A stretch of DNA of 64,000 nucleotides from Arion vulgaris (lineage: Eukaryota > Mollusca > Gastropoda > Stylommatophora > Arionidae), in the NCBI GenBank assembly GCA_020796225.1, contig CM036753.1:79071441-79135440 (forward strand). The letters run 5' to 3'. Shown piece after piece: positions 42,906 to 52,800 of this stretch. Made by a program: the position numbers and the translations under genes. The notes under the pieces were generated by a model. That model searched no databases, had not been told where the DNA came from, and was given only the letters and a program-made list of their open reading frames with translations. Position 1 is the first letter of the stretch. Every line of letters begins with the position of its first letter.

Positions 42906-43244
42906 TTTTACCACTAACAATGTTTCTCTTTAGTAAGAATTTCTTCTAAAACTGTGGCTGTTTTAGTATTCACATTTTAGTTTTAAAAAAGAAAAAGAAA
43001 AAAGGTTTCTGGGTTATATCGTTTTAGATTTAAAAATCACTATAAAAATCTCCAGACAATATAATTTCTTTGGTCCTTTCATTCTCAGAGATTTTTACTA
43101 TCATTATAAAACTGGACGACTTGCTTTAGACATTTACAGTTCTTTTGATACTCTAGTGTTAATAATTGATAACCGTAGCATTTTCTTCCATTTGGATCTC
43201 ACAAATTACAAGTGAAAAATATTGCTAAAATGTATTTTTTCTTT
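42906..43244. other. Unannotated AT-rich stretch
   Basis: No feature recognised between two LINE fragments. Confidence 0.3.
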
Positions 43245-43411
43245 ATGATGTCTTCCTTAATCTTTCTTGTTTTCTTCTGATTGATTTTCAGCCCAACCGT
43301 CTGGCTGCACTGGTTAAAGTAACATGTTTTTTTTTTCCTGGATATATTTATGTATGTGAGATTGAATTGCTATGTCGTCAGCAAAATCTAGGTCTTCCAG
43401 GAAGGATATAT
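43245..43411 (-). pseudogene. LINE reverse transcriptase motif C fragment
   Basis: The minus strand encodes LEDLDFADDIAIQS (motif C, FADD), then a short break, then SAARRLGLKINQKKTRKIK. This layout equals LDFADDIALLS plus QLGLNIHKGKTKILRIN in the element at 17770. The fragment ends on the right next to a TA run and a SINE-B. Confidence 0.8.
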
Positions 43412-43414
43412 ATA

Positions 43415-43668
43415 TCGCCCGAGTGGTTACCGGGGCCTAATTTGGGGTGTAAAGAATAGAACCACTGTTACCTGCCACGCATGTCGTAAGAGGCGACTAA
43501 GGAGGTTAGGCTGAAATCGGATGCACGTGTCCTAAACGTGTAGAAAGTCTATGCGTTTAGGGTCCAACCAAACCAATGTGCAACGTATACACGTTCTTGG
43601 CAAAGATCAAACATATCACAAAGAGTGATTAAAATTGGTCGTAAAGAACGAACGCAAAGAAGAAGAAG
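43415..43668 (+). mobile_element. SINE-B copy, full length
   Basis: CGCCCGAGTGGTTACCGGGG head, GCATGTCGTAAGAGGCGACT at 43479-43498, GTGCAACGTATACACGTTC, GTAAAGAACGAACGCAAAGA and a GAAGAAGAAG tail. It lies in a TA run on both sides, consistent with but not proving a target duplication. It is the best-preserved SINE-B. Confidence 0.88.
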
Positions 43669-43959
43669 ATATATATATATATATTATGTACAACCAGTGC
43701 GTCGTCTTGTACAGTTGTATTTTATAATATTTTTCTAAATTTACCTTAACAATTATAAAAAATAATTATAACGTTTGACATTTTTAGTTAAATATTTAAA
43801 TGCATTGACAGCTACATGATGTATAGTGTACATGCTGTAGACTTTCTTTGAAGATTAAAATGTGTCTGCTGGATATTATTGTCTTTATTCTGAGTTCACA
43901 AATTCTTGTTATAAGAATTTTAAAAAAAATACTAGTTAGTTAGTTATCAGTTGTCAGTT

Positions 43960-44632
43960 ATACGAGGACTATCATCATAACACTCCGGACATGTCCATAT
44001 GTGCTCCTACTAAATTACAAGTCCAGCAGCGTCCAGCGACCCAACACGCCAGTTCGATGTTGATTAATCAATCTCTTTGCATATTTAGTATGTCGTTCTT
44101 TTCGGGCTGCACCAATATGGACACCCATCTCTCTCATTCTGGTCAGCGAGTGGGATTCACAGCTACGAAACTCCTCTTTTCGGAAAGAATCTCTCAATGC
44201 GTGAAAAATGTCATTTCGATCCATGGCAGCTCCCTCTGTTATTGTAGCCAAGTCAGCCAATCTATCAGATCGTTCATTATCCTTAACTCCTTCGTGATCA
44301 AGGACAAAAATGAAAGTGATTTCTCTGATCATTGTCTGTACAAGTACCTCCACCCAGTTGTGTCTCACCATTCCTGATTCGACTTTACGAATAATGTTCA
44401 TGGAGTCACTGAGTATGAAAACTCGAGAGTAGTTGTGAGATGCCAACCATTTCACCGCCTCTGTAACCGCCCTTACCTCCATCATCAAACTGCTTGTGGT
44501 TGTTGCGTAGGCCCCACTGACCTCTCTTATTATTTTTCCTCCTGAGCGTGAGTTAGTCTGTTCCTTTCGTGCCAATGTGGCACATATGGCAGAGGTTTTT
44601 GATCTCCATGTGATGCAGTTCGTTGCTAGCAA
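43960..44632 (-). pseudogene. LINE RNase H domain and 3' end (I/Nimb-like)
   Basis: An intact minus frame (44015-44632, about 205 codons) encodes the C-terminal RNase H of an I-group LINE. Motifs: GGKIIREVSGAYATTTSSLM, MEVRAVTEAVKWLAS (catalytic Glu), VFILSDSMNIIRKVESGM (Asp), then DHEGVKDNERSDRLADLA where active proteins usually have PGHAGVKGNE-AD. It ends TGVLGRWTLLDL, followed by a short 3' end with ATGTCCGGAGTG and a (TAAC)n tail at about 43960. A stop lies directly upstream, so the first catalytic Asp strand is lost and the start is not real. Confidence 0.85.
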
Positions 44633-44639
44633 TTAAAGA

Positions 44640-44990
44640 ATGCTACAAATATCTGAATTATATCGTGCACATCTTTATTGATTGTACAGTATTCAGAAAT
44701 CGATGGAATCAAAGAAAATGTATTGTGTGTTCTTTAGTTCATATAGTAATAATGTGTAGTCTAATCAAAGCTTTTTTTTAAATATTACACCAAATATAGA
44801 TTCTTTGAAGTGAAAAAGTAAATACTAAAGTGTATTGATTGTATTTTATAATTTGTTATAACTTTCTTAGTTTTTTTCATTTCCTCTAATGCCTTCTTTT
44901 CTTTTGTTGTTTCCTGTCTTTTCTTTACAAACGAACTTTTTAATGATAGGTTTTTAAATCACAATCTGGTGAAAAGGGAAAGTTATTTTA
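44640..44990. other. Unannotated stretch
   Basis: AT-rich with no recognised features. Confidence 0.3.
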
Positions 44991-44994
44991 GCGA

Positions 44995-45150
44995 AAATGT
45001 TTCACGCCCACTGTGGAATTGAACTTGGACCACGCGTCAAAGAAGCGAGTACACTAACAACTACGCTACTGCAGCTCTCAACTTCCGAGATACTTGTAAT
45101 TTAGATCCTAAAGGAAAGGGTCAGTGTCTCTTGTAATGAATACCTCGATT
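44995..45150 (-). mobile_element. Probable SINE-E copy
   Basis: On the minus strand: GCAGTAGCGTAGTTGTTAGT (A box), CTCGCTTCTTTGACGCGTGG, then AAGTTCAATTCC (B-box match). The spacing is tRNA-like. The same head type occurs at 53885-54000 and in the 40-bp array. The limits of the body are unclear. Confidence 0.6.
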
Positions 45151-45254
45151 TTATTTTTCTACAATCCCTGGAATGTCCACGAACTTTGGTCACTAGAGCG
45201 GTGTGTTATCAGCTTTGTTATCTGCGAGTCTGTATTTGCTGTTAAATAAATAAT

Positions 45255-45760
45255 AAAAATAATTCCTCTCGTACCGTTATACGTTACATAGGGGATGCAA
45301 GTAATTTCTCCATACCGCTCTATCCTGGGCAACTCGCTCAATCTCCTCCATGGAACTGAGACCGATATTTCTTGCCTCTCTCAGAAAAGTTCGTTTTAGG
45401 GTCTCCCTAGGTCGTCCTCTCTTCTTGAACCCTTTGCATCCCACTTCAATGCCTGCTTTGATATTCGTTGATCATTTCTCCTCAACATGTCTCCAACATA
45501 TCTCCATCTTCTCTTTCTTATAACAGTTGTCACTAGTGGTTGACCAGACATTTCTCTGATTTCATCACTTCTCCTGAATTCGTTCCATTTTATATTCATT
45601 ATTTTTCGCAGACATATATTTTCAAATGCATTCAACTTGCTTTCTATATCTTTAGTCATTTTCCAACTATCGCTGGCATATGTTAGGATTGATACAACAT
45701 TTGAATTGAAAATTCGTAATTTAGTTTTAATACTATGTAACTTGTAGTTTCATATTTTAT
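45255..45760 (-). pseudogene. LINE-A 3' fragment, best preserved
   Basis: The minus strand reads KDIESKLNAFENICLRKIMN, IKWNEFRRSDEI, VTTVIRKRRWRYVGDMLRRN, DQRISKQALKWDAKGSRRE, a frameshift, then GRPRETLKRTFLREARNIG, LSSMEEIERVAQD and a WRNYLHPLCNV-like end with stop. The 3' end is ACGGTACGAGAGGAATTATT. The palm domain is missing. The KWDAKG-GRP-ET block identifies the family and lets the shorter copies at 3580, 5735 and 35095 be assigned. Confidence 0.85.
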
Positions 45761-46120
45761 TTAGACTTTAAAAAGCTGATGTTGCTTTGCCAATGCTTAT
45801 CATAATTTCATACTTAATTTCATAGTTAATTAAATTCTTTATTTAAATACTATATCAATTCAATGTAGAGTTCATAATGTAGAATTTGCTGGGTCTATTC
45901 TAATAGTAACTCTCAAGCAATAAGAGACTGTCCTTGTCTGATATCTATCACACATCACGGGTAACAAACTGACAGTGTATTGTAATACTGAGCTAAAATG
46001 TGCACATGGTATTTCTAGTAAACTAATAAGTATGATATTTTTGTTGGCTGTTGAACTTGCAGGGCAAAGTTAATCACAAGTCAAATTTAGAAACACTATT
46101 AAGTCATATAACCTTCATGT
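45761..46120. other. Unannotated, with one block shared with the 88-bp array
   Basis: At 46065-46110, AATCACAAGTCAAATTTAGA and AACACTATTAAGTCAT match part of the 88-bp unit at 50001-50615. Nothing else recognised. Confidence 0.45.
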
Positions 46121-46130
46121 TATATCCATG

Positions 46131-46387
46131 TCGTCCGAGTGATTACCCGGGGCCCAAATTTAGATGTAAAGAATAGAACCACTGTTACCTGCCACGTATG
46201 TCATAAGAGGCGATTAATAACGTTTGGCTGAAATCGGATTCATGTGTCCTAAACGTGTAGAAGTCTATGCGTTTAAGGGCCTACTAAGCCAATATGCAAC
46301 GTATACACGTTCTAGGCAAAGATTAAACATATCACAAAGAGTGATTAAAATTGGTCGTAAAGAACAAACGCAAAGAAGAAGAAAAAG
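46131..46387 (+). mobile_element. SINE-B copy with 8-bp target duplication at an array edge
   Basis: Flanked by TATCCATG at 46123-46130 and 46388-46395. Head CGTCCGAGTGATTACCCGG, core TATGTCATAAGAGGCGATTA, GTATACACGTTC, AACAAACGCAAAGAAGAAGA tail. The right duplication is at the same time the first bases of the 50-bp array. Confidence 0.88.
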
Positions 46388-46681
46388 TATCCATGTGATT
46401 AATTTAGACAATAAGGTATTATGTGATTTCAAAAAGATATTCATGTGATTCATTTAGACAATAAGGTATTATGTGATTTCAAAAAGATATTCATGTGATT
46501 AATTTATACAATAAGGTATTATGTGATTTCAAAAAGATATTCATGTGATTAATTTAGACAATAAGGTATTATGTGATTTCAAAAAGATATTCATGTGATT
46601 AATTTAGACAATAAGGTATTATGTGATTTCAAAAAGATATTCATGTGATTAATTTAGACAATAAGGTATTATGTGATTTCA
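46388..46681. repeat. 50-bp minisatellite beginning at a SINE-B
   Basis: Six copies of a 50-bp unit (ATTCATGTGATTAATTTAGA, CAATAAGGTATTATGTGATT, TCAAAAAGAT). The first unit starts with the right target duplication of the SINE-B. Units are almost identical. Confidence 0.95.
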
Positions 46682-47047
46682 TTTTTCTTATTACAAAAAC
46701 AAAGTAAAAACATTTTTGCTTATCAGTTTTATTTGACTAACAGTATGAGTTTGAGTGATGCAGCTGATGTCACGATACATGTTTTTACTTCATAATGTTT
46801 CTCTTGTACACAATTAAACTAGATCGTCCTAAGAACAGAACGGGCTAAAATATTGCCTACTAATGAATATGATTCTGCGACCACACGCCTACGACTCAAG
46901 TGCATTAATTTCTACTCTATCCCAGCTTTCTTCTATGCTCTTTATATCTCAGATAACATCACTTGAGTATCTGTAAGTCGCTTCCATATTCTAGAATTAG
47001 TTGTATGTAATTTACAGTTTATTTGTGTATTTATTAATTCAGATGCT
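46682..47047. other. Unannotated stretch
   Basis: No features recognised. Confidence 0.3.
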
Positions 47048-47056
47048 GACGACATA

Positions 47057-47061
<5 letters not shown>

Positions 47062-47094
<33 letters not shown>

Positions 47095-47419
47095 ACAATC
47101 ACCGTCCAGACCGATGTACCAGACCTCCCCATAAATTCCATTCATGTGGAAATCTGATTAATGCAGCCGTAGCATTGGTATGTTTTACGTCACATCTTCA
47201 GCACCATTTGGAGCTCTGGTGCTTATCCTTCAGCGATGTGTCCGGTTTCAGCCATCGTTTACTCGGTTCGCTCTCCGTTCTGTAGCCATCTAGTGTTTTT
47301 TACGGTGTGGGGTAGCAAGCCCCACCACCAACCTCCTCAGTCGCATCTAACGACATGCGTGGCAGATAACAGTAGTTCTATTCTTTACACCCCAATTTGG
47401 GGCCTGGTAGCCACTCGGA
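47062..47419 (-). mobile_element. SINE-G: SINE-B head joined to Rep-L 3' end, with target duplication
   Basis: A retroposon of about 355 bp between GACGACATAGTTCT at 47048-47061 and at 47418-47431 (the first bases may belong to the element). On the minus strand it begins as SINE-B (CCGAGTGGCTACC, GCATGTCGTTAGATGCGACT), switches to GGTGGGGCTTGCTACCCCAC, AACGATGGCTGAAACCGGAC, GAAGGATAAGCACCAG, CATGAATGGAATTTATGG, and ends in a (GA)n tail. The second half equals the 3' end of Rep-L. A flanking duplication shows that it moved as one unit. A second copy lies at 53505-53880. Confidence 0.85.
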
Positions 47420-47597
47420 CGACATAGTTCTAAAAATATTTTCATAGTTCTAGAGCACTAACCAGGACATTAAACTAGATTAATAAATTTGCAAACTAGA
47501 TATATCTGCGTCACTTGTTTATGCACAAAGTGCACACTACAGTTACTTGCGTCACATGTTTATGTAGCCATGCACCTGTCGACTAAACAATAACATA

Positions 47598-48551
47598 CGA
47601 GGGCGCATTGAAAAGTAATGCCTCCAAGTCCATAACTTTGTTAATATAGATAATTTACAAATGAAACATACATTTTCAGAAAGCTTGAGATGTCCACTAC
47701 ACAATAGAGTCATTATTTTTCGACATAGTCACCTCCATGTTCGGCACACACACGCCAACGTCGAACTAGTTGTTGCATCCCGTCGAAGAAAAAATCTGAT
47801 GACATCAGGCGTGTCAGGAACACCTGATGCGATATCAACGAGAAGGCGATGACTTTATCTGCAGAAATGTCACTGGCGATGAGTCATGGGTGCATCATTA
47901 CGACCCTAAAAACAAGCGCCAGTATATGAAATACAGGCACAAAAACTCACCCACCCCAAAAAAATTCTAAACTGTCGCGTGAGCGGGAAAAGTTTTGATG
48001 ACCATTTTTTGGGACTGCCAGGCGTAATCCACACATAATTTTTGGAAAGCGGCAATACTGTCAATTCTGATCGGTATGTGGAAACGACGAAGAAACTACG
48101 GGCAAGACTGTTACGTGTTCGTCCTGGAAAACACGCAGTCCTTCAACATGCTCGTCCACACACCAGTAGACAAACAGCGGCAGCATTAGAGCGTCTCAAT
48201 TTTGACGACATTTTAGCGCACCCACCATATATAGCCCCGATTTGGCACCTTGTGACTTTTTTTTGTTCCCAAAGCTCAAGGAACATCTCAAGGGAAACAT
48301 ATATGCTTCTGACGAGGATGTGGCAGCAGATGTGCGTACCTGGCTTTGTGAAAAATCATCAGAATTTTTCTTCGACGGGATGCAACAACTAGTTCGACGT
48401 TGGTGTGTGTGTGGAACGTAAAGGTGACTATGTCAAAAATAATGACTCTATTGTGTAGTGGACATCTCAAGCTTTCTGAAAATGTATGTTTCATTTGTAA
48501 ATTATGTATATTAACAAAGTTATGGAGGCATTACTTTTCAATGCGCCCTCG
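47598..48551 (+). mobile_element. Rearranged mariner element with 200-bp inverted ends
   Basis: Bounded by TA (47596-47597 and 48552-48553). Ends CGAGGGCGCATTGAAAAGTA and the inverted TACTTTTCAATGCGCCCTCG. At 954 bp it is shorter than usual for mariner (about 1.3 kb). The inverted homology extends far past the usual terminal repeat of about 28 bp: 47598-47806 is an inverted copy of 48345-48551, which includes transposase C-terminal codons. The 5' half of the transposase has thus been replaced by an inverted 3' end, giving a foldback structure. Confidence 0.88.
47807..48440 (+). pseudogene. Mariner transposase relic
   Basis: Cut-and-paste transposase remnant. Plus-strand frame pieces: VTGDESWVHHYDP near 47862-47900 (first catalytic Asp region), RHKNSPTPKKF, MTIFWDCQ, a break, then QHARPHTSRQTAAALERLNF (normally HDNARPH, the catalytic Asp is lost), AHPPYIAPIWHL (normally YSPDLAPSDFHLF, third Asp lost), and SSEFFFDGMQQLVRRW near the end. 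Stops and frameshifts abound; the N-terminal DNA-binding half is absent. Confidence 0.85.
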
Positions 48552-49075
48552 TATTTGTCTGACATACAACGTTAAAGAAAAATTACTATCAAAGAGAGGC
48601 ATCTGATCACTTTAACTCTAGCCCCTAAATTAATGTATTCTGAGTTCTCTAACAAGTCACACACACCATTACGGCATCGCATGTCAAGGGAATTAATTTA
48701 CTTTATTTTCCTTTTTTACCCAGACTATTGAGATTATTTCCAGAAAGAAAAACTTGTATAACTGCACAATAGATTAATGAGCAAGAACTGTGACCTCACA
48801 AACGCTCATTATAGTTGGCATGTAAAACAAACTCTAACAAGTATTCTTTAATTGTTAAAGAGAAGAGAAAGCAGGAAATAAATAGATAATAAAGGATTTC
48901 ATTATAAAAAAATGGCAGTAGGATTTTAGTAGTCAAAAACTACAGCAGTGGTCGAGAGATAAACCTTAATTTTCAAACATCATCGCATCAAGAACATGAG
49001 ATGTGAAGTTACTTGTAAACAAAGACGTGGTATATATATATATATATTATGTGAAATATAATCTTTGTTGTCTTT
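48552..49075. other. Unannotated, ending in (TA)n
   Basis: No feature recognised until a TA run at 49030-49047. Confidence 0.3.
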
Positions 49076-49083
49076 GTCTAGAT

Positions 49084-49492
49084 CATAAATTCCCAAACTT
49101 TTTCGACCCACCACCCACTTTGAACGACATAAACTATGTAACGCCTCCCATCCCCCATTATAACATTTTGCGAACGCCCTCCCCCTATATATATATATAT
49201 ATATATATATACATACATGCTCTATTTTCACTTTGAAATAGAAAATTGATATATATTTCTGTCATACATGGTCAATTTTCAAATGATTATATACTTGAAA
49301 TAGAAAATTGATGAAAAAATGGATCGTGTAAGATGGGCTTAAGAAGAATTAAATTGTAGAATTCAAATTTTAAATGATTATTCAGTCGTAAATCACGAAA
49401 AAACTCCCCAAATGCTTCTGAACCTACTATCGCCACCCTAGAAGGCTTCAGCGCCCACTGGGGGGCGGTATCGCCCACTTTGGAAACCCATG
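49084..49492. mobile_element. hAT-type MITE, 409 bp, with 8-bp duplication
   Basis: Ends CATAAATTCCCAAACTTT and, inverted, CATGGGTTTCCAAAGTGGG. The flanks GTCTAGAT (49076-49083) and ATCTAGAT (49493-49500) match at 7 of 8 positions. CA..TG ends, 8-bp duplications and AAACTTT-type termini fit hAT. It contains a (TA)n run and an internal short duplication (GAAATAGAAAATTGAT twice). No coding capacity. It inserted beside a LINE-B piece. Confidence 0.8.
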
Positions 49493-49504
49493 ATCTAGAT
49501 CTAG

Positions 49505-49760
49505 ATCTATCCAGAAAGAACTAACAATCAAAGAAAACTGGTTGATACTACAAATACGAAAGAGAAAATTGAGGTATTTTGAACATATACAAAGACACAA
49601 AGCGCTAGAGAAGACCATCATGAAAGGATGCATACCGGCAAATAGGAGAAGAGGAAGATCACGAAGAAAATTGATTGAGGATGTAACTGATGGATTGAAC
49701 AGAAGCGGAACATCTGGCCTACGAGATAGAGAAATTCAGATATTTGAAATGATAATTTGA
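49505..49760 (+). pseudogene. LINE-B C-terminal fragment
   Basis: The plus strand reads LTIKENWLILQIRKRKLRYF, EHIQRHKALEKTIMKGCIPA, NRRRGRSRRKLIEDVTDGLN, then SGLRDREIQ and a stop near 49758. This is the clearest reading of the LINE-B C-terminus. The GHI box is changed to EHI. Upstream domains are missing at the hAT MITE junction. Confidence 0.85.
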
Positions 49761-50000
49761 TGATGCTGGTGTTTTTATAACCTGTACCAAAATATCACAT
49801 AGTATTATCATAGCGGTACTAAAAATATATTATTTGACATTGCAATTCTTTAACAAAACAAACTTCTGTTCCCATTATCCTTGATAATTCCTATCAGATA
49901 TTACATTATAATATAGCTTGTTATGTTTAATATGTCTAATGTTGATCATATGACTCCTATATTATTACAAGCTTCCAATTACAACCAATGACAACAATTT

Positions 50001-50615
50001 CTGAAAGCAGAGATTGTGAACCACAAGACAAATTTAGAAACACATTTAAGTCATGGAAAGTTTTAAACATATTTAATTTGCTACAATTCTGAAAGCAGAG
50101 ATTGTGAACCACAAGACAAATTTAGAAACACAATTAAGTCATGGAAAGTTATAAACATATTTAATTTGCTACAATTCTGAAAACAGAGATTGTGAACCAC
50201 AAGACAAATTTAGAAACACAATTAAGTCATGGAAAGTTTTAAACATATTTAATTTGCTACAATTCTGAAAACAGAGATTGTGAACCGCAAGACAAATTTA
50301 GAAACACAATTAAGTCATGGAAAGTTTTAAACATATTTAATTTGCTACAATTCTGAAAACAGAGATTGTGAACCACAAGACAAATTTAGAAACACAATTA
50401 AGTCATGGAAAGTTTTAAACATATTTAATTTGCTACAATTCTGAAAACAGAGATTGTGAACCACAAGACAAATTTAGAAACACAATTAAGTCATGGAAAG
50501 TTTTAAACATATTTAATTTGCTACAATTCTGAAAGCAGAGATTGTAAACCACAAGACAAATTTAGAAACACAATTAAGTCATGGAAAGTTTTAAACATTT
50601 AATTTGCTACAAATT
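50001..50615. repeat. 88-bp minisatellite
   Basis: Seven copies of an 88-bp unit (CTGAAAGCAGAGATTGTGAA, CCACAAGACAAATTTAGAAA, CACAATTAAGTCATGGAAAG, TTTTAAACATATTTAATTTG, CTACAATT). Starts at 50001 and 50089 fix the period. Units are more than 95% alike by eye. A single related half-unit is at 46065-46110. Confidence 0.95.
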
Positions 50616-50689
50616 TACTTACAGTCTCCTACAACGAATGTATATTTCTGAAAATCTTCTACGTATATTTGTTCTTTGAACTATGATAG

Positions 50690-50882
50690 CACATCATCAT
50701 CCGGCCGGCGTAGACTATCATGGATCATTTCGACATTTTTATGATTCCTTGCACTATCATTTCCGATGTTGACACTGTTCCGTGCCATGAAGCCAGACTG
50801 TGAATACATTTTTCTATCTTTCTGTCGTCCTCTGTTTCATCTCCAATTTATTTTATCGGTTCGGTTGTCACATAGTGTTTTA
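50690..50882 (-). pseudogene. RTE/BovB-like LINE C-terminus, left part of a split copy
   Basis: Homologous to 21255-21450. The minus strand gives the end of the protein (SEMI, then RNHKNVEMIHDSLRRPDD-like residues, with lesions). Its upstream continuation starts at 51349, after a LINE-B insertion with 13-bp target duplications. Confidence 0.65.
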
Positions 50883-50895
50883 TTTCTCATAACAT

Positions 50896-51348
50896 CATCA
50901 TCAAGTAGCTTGTCCCTTCCAGAACTTGGCTCCCATGACAGCAGTCCTGAACAACTTGCTGTTCTGTGCAAGTTGACAGGCCTCAGCAGCAGTCATTCTT
51001 ATATCGTCAATGACATCTTGCACCTATTATGTTCTAGGTTTTCCTCTCATTCTTCTTTCAGACACCATTCCTCTTTAAAATTACCTTCTCTAAGCATTCA
51101 TGCCGTTTTATGTGTCCGAAATATTTAACTGCCCTTGCTTTTATACTCTTGAATAGCCAAACCTCTTTAATATCAATCAGTTGCAGAAAAGAAACATTTG
51201 GTGTTTTTTTCTGTCCATGATATTCTAAGTACTCTTCTGTAGCATTTACATTCAAATGCATTTTGATCTTCTCTGCCGCTTTGTCAATGTTCCATGTCTC
51301 ATAAACATATGTTGGCAAGGGGAAAAAGCAGACTCTTAAACTCTTGAT
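50896..51348 (-). pseudogene. LINE-B insertion with 13-bp target duplication
   Basis: A 5'-truncated LINE-B copy of about 450 bp flanked by TTTCTCATAACAT at 50883-50895 and 51349-51361. The minus strand encodes YETWNIDKAAEKIKMHLNVN, ATEEYLEYHGQKKTPNVSFL, IKEVWLFKSIKARAVKYF, GHIKRHECLEKVILK, then the 3' end with a short ATG/ATC-type repeat at 50896-50903. It is nested in an RTE/BovB-like copy and therefore younger than it. Confidence 0.88.
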
Positions 51349-51800
51349 TTTCTCATAACATGTCAGAAAAATGATAACTGTCTTTTTATTATAGTGATAA
51401 AATGTTTCTGTGCTTTGACCTCATTAGTACATCATTAGTAACTTTAGCAGCCCATGAGGTTCTAAGCATTCTCATGTAACAACTACATTTCTGATGGGTA
51501 AGATAGTTTGCTATCTGTTTGTCTATGTTCATGACTCGTATCAATGTGTTAGTATTGACTTCACTAATCAGCTCTCTGACTGATCGTGAATAGACAGTGA
51601 CTTGTTTGATATCATGAGAATAGTTGTTTTTCACTATTTTCTTTTCTTCCTGCCTTATTTTTTTCGTAACCTTTAGTGTCGCAGAGGGTAGCCCGTTTTC
51701 GACGTGTAAAATCCCGAGCGTCGTCATCTTTTCGAACGATAGCTGCTCGGAAATGTTTAATTAATTTGTTGCCTATTGGCTCTATGAAGGCTCCCACCCT
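51349..51800 (-). pseudogene. RTE/BovB-like LINE fragment, right part of a split copy
   Basis: The minus frame 51389-51727 has MNIDKQIANYLTHQKCSC, then YMRMLRTSWAAKVTNDVLMR, the region just after the palm in BovB-like proteins (W-Y-RRM-RI-WT-KVTN-EVL). Residues upstream are less certain. It continues at 50882 to the left of the LINE-B insertion. Confidence 0.65.
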
Positions 51801-51929
51801 TTTGCTGCGATTAAGTCAGCACTAGCACTGATCTTAGCAAAAATTGCCGAGAAGATTCTTGGCTTAATGTATTATTTTAATTTTTGATCTGCATCTACCA
51901 TCTGATGTTATCATGGTTCAGATGTATTT

Positions 51930-52198
51930 CTTCTTCTTTTTTCTTCTTCGAACGCTCCATATGAACAACGTGTCAACCTTTCTGTGTGATTTGTATGTGA
52001 TCTGAGCATATTGGAGATTGTACGTTGTGCCAGTTATGCGCCTACAAGTAGGCCAGAACATCCTATTCCTGCGCTACTTTTTATTTACTAGGGTAGCATC
52101 CCTAGGGCTACACCAGTCACCTCTTACGACATGTATTGTAGATTGCAGTAGTACTATTCTTTGCTTTCCTTTCAGACCCCGGCACCACACGGGTGCAA
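51930..52198 (-). mobile_element. SINE-H copy with 8-bp target duplication
   Basis: Flanked by ATGTATTT at 51922-51929 and 52199-52206. On the minus strand: CACCCGTGTGGTGCCGGGGT head, TGCAATCTACAATACATGTC, GTAAGAGGTGACTGGTG core, TGGCCTACTTGTAGGCGC, ATAACTGGCACAACGTACAA, TCACACAGAAAGG, ATATGGAGCGTTCGAAGAAG tail. It is about 270 bp long and non-coding. Confidence 0.85.
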
Positions 52199-52206
52199 AT
52201 GTATTT

Positions 52207-52555
52207 AAACTGATGGACTTGTTTTAGTTTTGCGCCACTTACATTGATGGTGCATTTTTATTGAGTATGTCTTTTTGAAAGATACTCATAACATATGTTC
52301 TTGTTATACTGACTAGAGCCTTGTTGTTACTTTCTCTCACTCAAATATTAACTAGTACACTGAGCTCTATTTCATTTTTCGCCATCAAGATATATGTCAT
52401 CATATCTGATGTTACTTATTTTACTTTCCTCTTACTGCTATTTTATCTATCTCTTTTGTTGATCTGAAGATATTTTAGCTGTACAGATAACTCAGGTGAT
52501 AATACAAATCGTTGTATAGCTCCTTCTTTAATCTGCTGGAATGTTTATGTTTGTC
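52207..52555. other. Unannotated stretch
   Basis: No features recognised. Confidence 0.3.
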
Positions 52556-52559
52556 CAGT

Positions 52560-52800
52560 CGTATCGTTGCTATGTGTTGCCAATTAGTGAGCTCGATCAC
52601 AAACCCAAGCGTACCTGGTTCAAACCCCATGGTGGGCAAGTTTGGAAACAAATTAGTTTCTGTGGGATTTTTACAAAAGGTAAAAATAGACCCCACCGTT
52701 CAGAAATCAATAACAAACTGCTGAACGTAAAGGTGGTGCATAGAAAAGCAACAACTCGTTTACTGTGGTTGTGTAAAGGATCCATTGACTTCCATTGAAG
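52560..52800 (+). mobile_element. SINE-J copy
   Basis: A tRNA-like head with GTGTTGCCAATTAGTGAGC and B box GGTTCAAACCCC at 52617-52628, then a body with CGTTCAGAAATCAATAACAA and CAACAACTCGTTTACTGTGG. Counterpart at 7180-7430. Confidence 0.65.
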
